A stretch of 64,000 nt of DNA from JAUMBM01 sp964645715 (GTDB lineage Bacteria; Bacteroidota; Bacteroidia; Chitinophagales; Saprospiraceae). The notes beneath the pieces are model-generated. The model worked only from the letters and a program-made list of their open reading frames with translations. It searched no databases and was not told the DNA's origin. The position numbers and the translations under genes were made by a program. Shown here piece after piece: positions 59,732 through 64,000 of this stretch. Within the stretch, counting starts at the first letter, position 1, and the number at the start of each line of letters is the position of its first letter. The stretch lies in NCBI GenBank assembly GCA_964645715.1, contig CAZYAO010000004.1:1-64000 (forward strand), written 5' to 3'.

Positions 59732-62137
59732 ATGTCTCATCACAGTATGATGGTTTCTGCGGAAACAACCGCGGCCGACCTGTCGGCGGCCGATATTCTG
59801 CGCGATTTCTACATCGCCTGCCTAAGTCGCGAAGCCAGCTTGCTGGCACGCAGAGAAGTCCTCACCGGCAAGGCTAAGTTTGGGATCACTGGCGATGGCA
59901 AGGAAGTTCCACAACTGGCTATGGCCAGAGCTTTTGCCAAAGGAGACTTCCGCTCGGGCTACTACCGCGACCAGACATTTCTTTTCGCACTGGGGCTGGC
60001 GACTGTCGATGATTTTTTTGCCCAGCTGTACGCAGATCCCGACAATGACCCCTTTTCCGGAGGCCGCCAGATGAATGGCCATTATGCTTCTCCCCTGATC
60101 GACGAGGCCGGTCATTGGCTCCGGCAGGCCGAGCAGTACAATGTGTCTGCCGACATTTCCAGCACAGGCGGGCAGATGGCTCGCGCACTGGGGCTGGCAC
60201 TTGCTTCGCAAAAGTACCGGCAACTGCCGGGTATGGGTCCTGAGGGGCTTTCCGTGCAGGGCAATGAAGTATCCTTCTGCACCATAGGCGATGCCAGTAC
60301 GTCTGAGGGCGTTTTCTGGGAAACCGTCAATGCAGCAGGCGTCATGCAGGTGCCTCTGGCGGTCTTTGTGTGGGATGACGGCTACGGCATCAGCGTACCT
60401 ATACAATACCAAACAACCAAAAGCAGCATATCGGAAGTGCTCAGCGGATTTGCAGCCGACGAAAAGGCAGCGGGCTGGTCCATCTATCGGGAAAAAGGTT
60501 GGAACTACCCCGCGTTGGTGTCGCTTTTCCGCAAGGCCATCGGGCGGGTGCGCGAAACCCATGAGCCTGCACTTTTTCATGTAGACGAACTCACTCAGCC
60601 ACAAGGACACTCAACTTCCGGCTCCCACGAGCGCTACAAGAGCGCTGAACGCCTCGCCTGGGAAAAGGAATACGATTGTATCGAACAGATGGCTCGCTGG
60701 ATTATTGGTGAGCAACTGGCTACAGAAGCGGAGGTTGAGCAGTTGCGGGCAGATGCGCGCCGCGAAGCGCGCGAAGCCCGGGACAGGGCCTGGCGCAAAT
60801 TTAACCATAAAGCGCAGGAGACGCGCAGCAGGCTGCTCGCTCTTTACCAGCAGCTTGGCGATGCCGATGCGGCTGTCAACGAACTAAAGCAGGAGGCCAG
60901 CGCGCATACCCACCCCCTGCTGAGTGAACTGGTGCAGAACGCCCGGCGGCTCGCCAACCACCTCGGGCGGCTTCGCCAGCCTGCACATCAGGTCGTCAGG
61001 CAGTTTGCCGAGCAGTTGCTCCAGCAAAACAAAAGCGCCTACGGGCGCCATTTATATGCAGAAAATGCCGGCAGCGCTCTGCGCGTACCGCAGGTACCGG
61101 CAGTGTATTCTGAAAACAGTCCCTACAAGAATGGCTTCGAGATTCTCAATGCCTTCTTTGATAAGGCACTGAGCCGCTACCCCAACTTATTCGCCTTCGG
61201 TGAGGATGTAGGTCACATCGGTGGCGTCAATCAGGCTTTCACCGGTATGCAGGCCAAGTATGGCGTGCAGCGGGTATTCGATACCGGCATCCGGGAGTGG
61301 ACCATCATGGGGCAGGCCATCGGTATGGCCATGCGTGGCCTGCGACCCATCGCGGAGATTCAATACCTGGACTATCTTATTTACGGTCTCGAGCCGCTCA
61401 GCGATGATCTGGCTACACTTCGGTGGCGCAGCAATGGTCAGCAAAAAGCACCGGCTATCATTCGTACGCGTGGTCACCGGCTCGAAGGGATCTGGCATGC
61501 AGGTTCGCCTATGGGCATGATTGTACACGCACTCAGGGGCATGTATGTCTGTGTGCCGCGCAGCATGACCCAGGCGGCCGGTATGTACAATACCCTGCTG
61601 CAGTCGGACGAACCTGGTCTCATTGTTGAATGTCTCAATGGCTATCGCCTTAAGGAGCGACTGCCTGATAATATTGGCGATTATACAGTCCCATTGGGTG
61701 TACCCGATATCATCCGTCAGGGCAACGATGTAAGTCTGGTCACTTATGGATCCTGCGTCCGCATAGCAGAGGCTGCCTGTGATATGCTCGCGCGTTTCGG
61801 AATCAGCGTTGAACTCATTGATGTACAGACACTCCTGCCTTTCGATCTACACGCCCGCATTGCCGAGTCTGTAAAAAAGACCAACCGGATAGTATTCCTC
61901 GATGAGGATGTGCCGGGGGGAGCTTCCGCTTATATGATGCAACAGGTACTCGAAGTACAGCAGGCTTACCAGTTTCTCGACTCACCGCCGGTGACCATCG
62001 CAGCAGCAGCTCACAGGCCGCCCTACGGATCCGACGGGGATTATTTCAGCAAACCCAGCGCAGAAGATGTATTCCAGCGTGTTTATCAGCTGATGAGTGA
62101 GGCAGATCCTGCTCGCTTTGTACCTTTTGGCGGCTGA
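59732..62137 (+). CDS. Branched-chain 2-oxoacid dehydrogenase E1, fused alpha and beta subunits
   Basis: Thiamine-diphosphate enzyme that decarboxylates 2-oxo acids (probably the branched-chain ones) and passes the acyl group to lipoyl-E2. The 801-residue protein joins an E1-alpha domain (about residues 20-340) to an E1-beta domain (about 455-800) through a helical, charged linker. The TDP motif reads GDASTSEGVFWETVNAAG ... WDDGYGISVP, with GDA and DD in place of the textbook GDG and NN, which I believe is usual for Bacteroidota fused E1 proteins. Beta-domain motifs are FAFGEDVGHIGGV, FDTGIREWTIMGQAIGMA, EIQYLDYLIYGLEPL and LDEDVPGGASAYM. No E2 or E3 gene is adjacent. The last codons (FGG) form one arm of a hairpin. 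Confidence 0.93.
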   Translation: MSHHSMMVSAETTAADLSAADILRDFYIACLSREASLLARREVLTGKAKFGITGDGKEVPQLAMARAFAKGDFRSGYYRDQTFLFALGLATVDDFFAQLYADPDNDPFSGGRQMNGHYASPLIDEAGHWLRQAEQYNVSADISSTGGQMARALGLALASQKYRQLPGMGPEGLSVQGNEVSFCTIGDASTSEGVFWETVNAAGVMQVPLAVFVWDDGYGISVPIQYQTTKSSISEVLSGFAADEKAAGWSIYREKGWNYPALVSLFRKAIGRVRETHEPALFHVDELTQPQGHSTSGSHERYKSAERLAWEKEYDCIEQMARWIIGEQLATEAEVEQLRADARREAREARDRAWRKFNHKAQETRSRLLALYQQLGDADAAVNELKQEASAHTHPLLSELVQNARRLANHLGRLRQPAHQVVRQFAEQLLQQNKSAYGRHLYAENAGSALRVPQVPAVYSENSPYKNGFEILNAFFDKALSRYPNLFAFGEDVGHIGGVNQAFTGMQAKYGVQRVFDTGIREWTIMGQAIGMAMRGLRPIAEIQYLDYLIYGLEPLSDDLATLRWRSNGQQKAPAIIRTRGHRLEGIWHAGSPMGMIVHALRGMYVCVPRSMTQAAGMYNTLLQSDEPGLIVECLNGYRLKERLPDNIGDYTVPLGVPDIIRQGNDVSLVTYGSCVRIAEAACDMLARFGISVELIDVQTLLPFDLHARIAESVKKTNRIVFLDEDVPGGASAYMMQQVLEVQQAYQFLDSPPVTIAAAAHRPPYGSDGDYFSKPSAEDVFQRVYQLMSEADPARFVPFGG

Positions 62138-62149
62138 TGCCGCCGAAGG
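62123..62149 (+). terminator. GC-cored hairpin overlapping the E1 stop codon
   Basis: CCTTTTGGCGGC-tgat-GCCGCC-GAAGG: the left arm encodes the last residues Phe-Gly-Gly, and the loop contains the stop codon TGA. Confidence 0.6.
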
Positions 62150-62161
62150 GTGTCTCATGTA

Positions 62162-62209
62162 AGCGTTTGTGTGTTGTTTTTTTTTCAAAAAAAACAGCAC
62201 ACAAACGCT
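62162..62209 (+). repeat. T/A-rich hairpin with 23-bp arms
   Basis: Arms 62162-62184 and 62187-62209 with a two-base loop. The single irregular pair (62174/62197) is U-G on the plus strand, the strand of the E1 gene, and C-A on the other. Confidence 0.6.
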
Positions 62210-62216
62210 CGGTCGG

Positions 62217-62248
62217 TGTTTTTTTGGCGGCTAGTGCCGCAAAAAAAA
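62217..62248. repeat. Second GC-cored hairpin in the E1/outer-membrane gap
   Basis: T-run-G-GCGGC-tagt-GCCGC-A-run with one bulged G; it overlaps the A-run of the following terminator, so the two structures compete for the shared A run. Confidence 0.5.
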
Positions 62249-62280
62249 GCGCCTCGGCAGCTGCCGAGGCGCTTTTTTTT
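62241..62280. terminator. 40-bp perfect bidirectional terminator
   Basis: Perfect 20-base halves (eight A, then GCGCCTCGGCAG, and the complement). It overlaps the TAA of the minus-strand outer-membrane gene by two bases and serves both convergent genes. Confidence 0.85.
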
Positions 62281-64000
62281 ATTTTCCGCCACCACTACCG
62301 CCGCGCCCGGGCGCTGCCGGAGGCGTGCCAAAGCTGCGTAAGTTGTAGGTAAAATTAAGCATAAAATACTGCGTCAGTACCCGGTTGATACTGTCTTCAA
62401 TGAAGGTCTCCGTGACATTTCGACCCACACTCGTATTTTGCTTCAGGATGTCAAACACAGACAAACTAACTTCAGCACCCTTATTTTTCAGGAATTTATA
62501 GCCGACAGCTGCATTCCAGAGCACAAAATTTGTGTTGAAGCCCTCCCCCAAACCAGTATAGGTAGTCTGCACCAAGTCTGTATTGATGCGCAGACTCTTG
62601 GTAGGCATCCAGTTGAGGCGCAGGCTTGCCGTGTGAAAAAAGAAGTCACTGTTGAGTGTAGGCTGCAGGCTGTTGTCGACAATGTTGTAAGTCGCGTTGT
62701 AGCCGATGTTAAAATCGATTTGCTGACTGATATTGCTGCTCAGCACCACGCCCGTGCTGGCATTATAGGTATTGGCTTCGTTGACAGCACCGTTGATCAG
62801 ACTGGGGCTGAGGCGATAAGTGACCCCCGTATTCAGGTTGAGGTTGCTCTTGATGAATGTAAGCGGCAGCCCGTAAGTGAGGAACAGCTGGGTATTCCAG
62901 GCGCCATCCAGGTTTACCGGCCGATTGAGCTGGGCACCGCGGCGCAGCAGCAGGCCGTCCTGCAACAAAGTATCCACGTTGGTAGCAATCAGTGCCTCGT
63001 TGCCAATAAAATCGGTGTTCCTCGTAGCACTGGCCAATACAAAGATGGTATGCCCTCTGGTTGGCAGTGACTTGTTGTAGCGCAAAGAGACAAAGTGATT
63101 GAGCTGCTGCCGCAGATCGGCATTGCCGGTAGACAGTAACAGCGGGTTGCTGTTGTCTACGACGTTTTGCAGCTGGCTCACAGAAGGTACGTTGGTGAAG
63201 CTCCGTAGGAAAATCCGCAGGCTGGTAGAGCGCTCAGGTGCGTAAGTAAAGAAAGCGAAAGGCAGCAGATTATTGAACGTGCGGTCAATATCTAACAGAC
63301 TCGGGAATACTTGTTCGCCCGTAAGGCGTGTATTTTGCACGTCTGCGCCTACGGCAAGATTGACCTTGCTGCCCAGGTTGTAGCGATAACGGAGACCAGC
63401 GCGCTGGGTCGTCACCTCATTGTCGAGTTGGTTAGACAGGAGGGTATCGAGCAGCGAATAGGTCCCATTTGTCTCATCCAGGCGATTGGTATAGCGATCA
63501 GTTCTGTTGTCCGTCCAAGAGGGAGAGTAGTTGAATTGCAGCTGGCTGTTCTTGCCGATAGGCTCTGTGTAAGAGATGAATGAAGAGAGTGTCAGACCAG
63601 CTGTTTCATTATCAGCCTGCTGGTCAATATTGACCTGGGGTCGTATGGGCAGGTAATAGAGCGTACCCGAATTCAGCCCGCTGACCCCCTCCCGCTCATT
63701 GAGGTCTGTGGTCAGATTGACAGATATGGTACGGCCACGCTTTTGGAAGCGGTGCTGGTAGAGGATGTTGTTGTTGAGACTGAGTCCTGTATTGTCCGCA
63801 TTGAGCCGGTTGGTGGTTCGGTTGAGCAGCAGGAACTCATTGCTGTCGTCAGCGCCGAAGTTACTTCCATTGAGAAAGCTATTGGCCAGATTGCTTTGCA
63901 GGTTTACACGGGGACTGATGATAATCGAATTCATGCTGTCGATTGTGTACTCTAGCCGCATGCTTAGGCGATGATTGCCATTCTCATTGCTCGTTTCGTT
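62279..64000 (-). CDS. Outer-membrane beta-barrel protein (TonB-receptor-like), C-terminal part
   Basis: A partial gene that runs off the right edge; about 573 C-terminal codons are present and the frame is open to base 64000. The sequence is made of alternating amphipathic strands with aromatic girdles (for example SLRLNWMPTKSLRINTDL and NVTETFIEDSINRVLTQY). The final strand FMLNFTYNLRSFG is followed by a glycine-rich tail (GRGGSGGGK). This fits the Bacteroidota OMP_b-brl_3 outer-membrane family, in which a carboxypeptidase-regulatory-like domain and a plug-like region precede the barrel; those would lie outside the window. A role in uptake or export across the outer membrane is inferred; the substrate is unknown. 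Confidence 0.9.
   Translation of the reverse strand, partial: NETSNENGNHRLSMRLEYTIDSMNSIIISPRVNLQSNLANSFLNGSNFGADDSNEFLLLNRTTNRLNADNTGLSLNNNILYQHRFQKRGRTISVNLTTDLNEREGVSGLNSGTLYYLPIRPQVNIDQQADNETAGLTLSSFISYTEPIGKNSQLQFNYSPSWTDNRTDRYTNRLDETNGTYSLLDTLLSNQLDNEVTTQRAGLRYRYNLGSKVNLAVGADVQNTRLTGEQVFPSLLDIDRTFNNLLPFAFFTYAPERSTSLRIFLRSFTNVPSVSQLQNVVDNSNPLLLSTGNADLRQQLNHFVSLRYNKSLPTRGHTIFVLASATRNTDFIGNEALIATNVDTLLQDGLLLRRGAQLNRPVNLDGAWNTQLFLTYGLPLTFIKSNLNLNTGVTYRLSPSLINGAVNEANTYNASTGVVLSSNISQQIDFNIGYNATYNIVDNSLQPTLNSDFFFHTASLRLNWMPTKSLRINTDLVQTTYTGLGEGFNTNFVLWNAAVGYKFLKNKGAEVSLSVFDILKQNTSVGRNVTETFIEDSINRVLTQYFMLNFTYNLRSFGTPPAAPGRGGSGGGK

Noticed and set aside
1..64000. CRISPR arrays, tRNA or rRNA genes, prophage or integrative elements
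   Set aside because: No regularly spaced direct repeats with unique spacers, no cloverleaf-like segment in the gaps read, and no integrase, transposase or phage structural gene was found.

Overview
This window looks like a chromosomal segment of a member of the Bacteroidota, most probably near the Saprospiria/Lewinella group. The reasons are a very large secreted protein with a gliding-type (type IX secretion, type B) C-terminal sorting domain, a VPS10/BNR-repeat secreted protein, a fused two-domain 2-oxoacid dehydrogenase E1, a dcw cluster without murF, an efp-accB-accC cluster, a clade II nitrous oxide reductase cluster, and repeated promoter -7 boxes of the Bacteroidota form TAnnTTTG. The lineage is inferred from gene content only. 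I saw no rRNA, tRNA, CRISPR array, insertion sequence, integrase or phage gene.

Layout. 1-1075: 5' part of lysS (minus strand). 1281-10140: one long minus-strand N2O-respiration block that begins with an Rrf2-type Fe-S regulator and an RIC/ScdA Fe-S repair protein. It continues with a heme-copper-oxidase-like membrane protein, a cytochrome c lipoprotein, nosZ, a membrane protein, nosL, nosD, nosF and nosY. 10350-13241: an MsbA-type ABC exporter and a CPBP (CAAX) protease, the latter interrupted by a false 100-N scaffold gap with a 55-bp duplicated flank. 13363-22121: a 2.4-thousand-residue repeat protein for type IX secretion and a helical-repeat partner. 22128-26542: a quinone oxidoreductase and a VPS10/BNR secreted protein. 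26655-30053: a LytTR response regulator, a 50-residue double-glycine peptide and a soluble TPR-LytS histidine kinase. 30234-34489: dnaB, then efp-accB-accC. 34641-36483: a small membrane protein and mtnA. 36595-52359: the dcw division and peptidoglycan cluster, read from mraZ to ftsZ, with three 10-bp MraZ boxes in front of mraZ. 52823-64000: a DPM1-like glycosyltransferase, a small membrane protein, a penicillin acylase, a lipoprotein, an MFS transporter, a DUF1573 protein, the fused E1 and the distal part of an outer-membrane beta-barrel protein.

Together, the nos block should give respiratory N2O reduction with built-in repair of nitrosative damage. The dcw cluster supplies peptidoglycan precursors and the divisome. 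The two large secreted proteins reflect the surface biology of this phylum.

The most novel-looking unit is the regulator-peptide-kinase group at 26655-30053: a GG-leader peptide lies between a LytTR regulator and a kinase whose sensor is a cytoplasmic TPR array. A second notable theme is a set of paired hairpins (a GC-cored one beside a T/A-rich one of 40-48 nt) in several intergenic gaps. Their non-Watson-Crick pairs are G-U only when read on the strand of the adjacent gene, which points to RNA structures.
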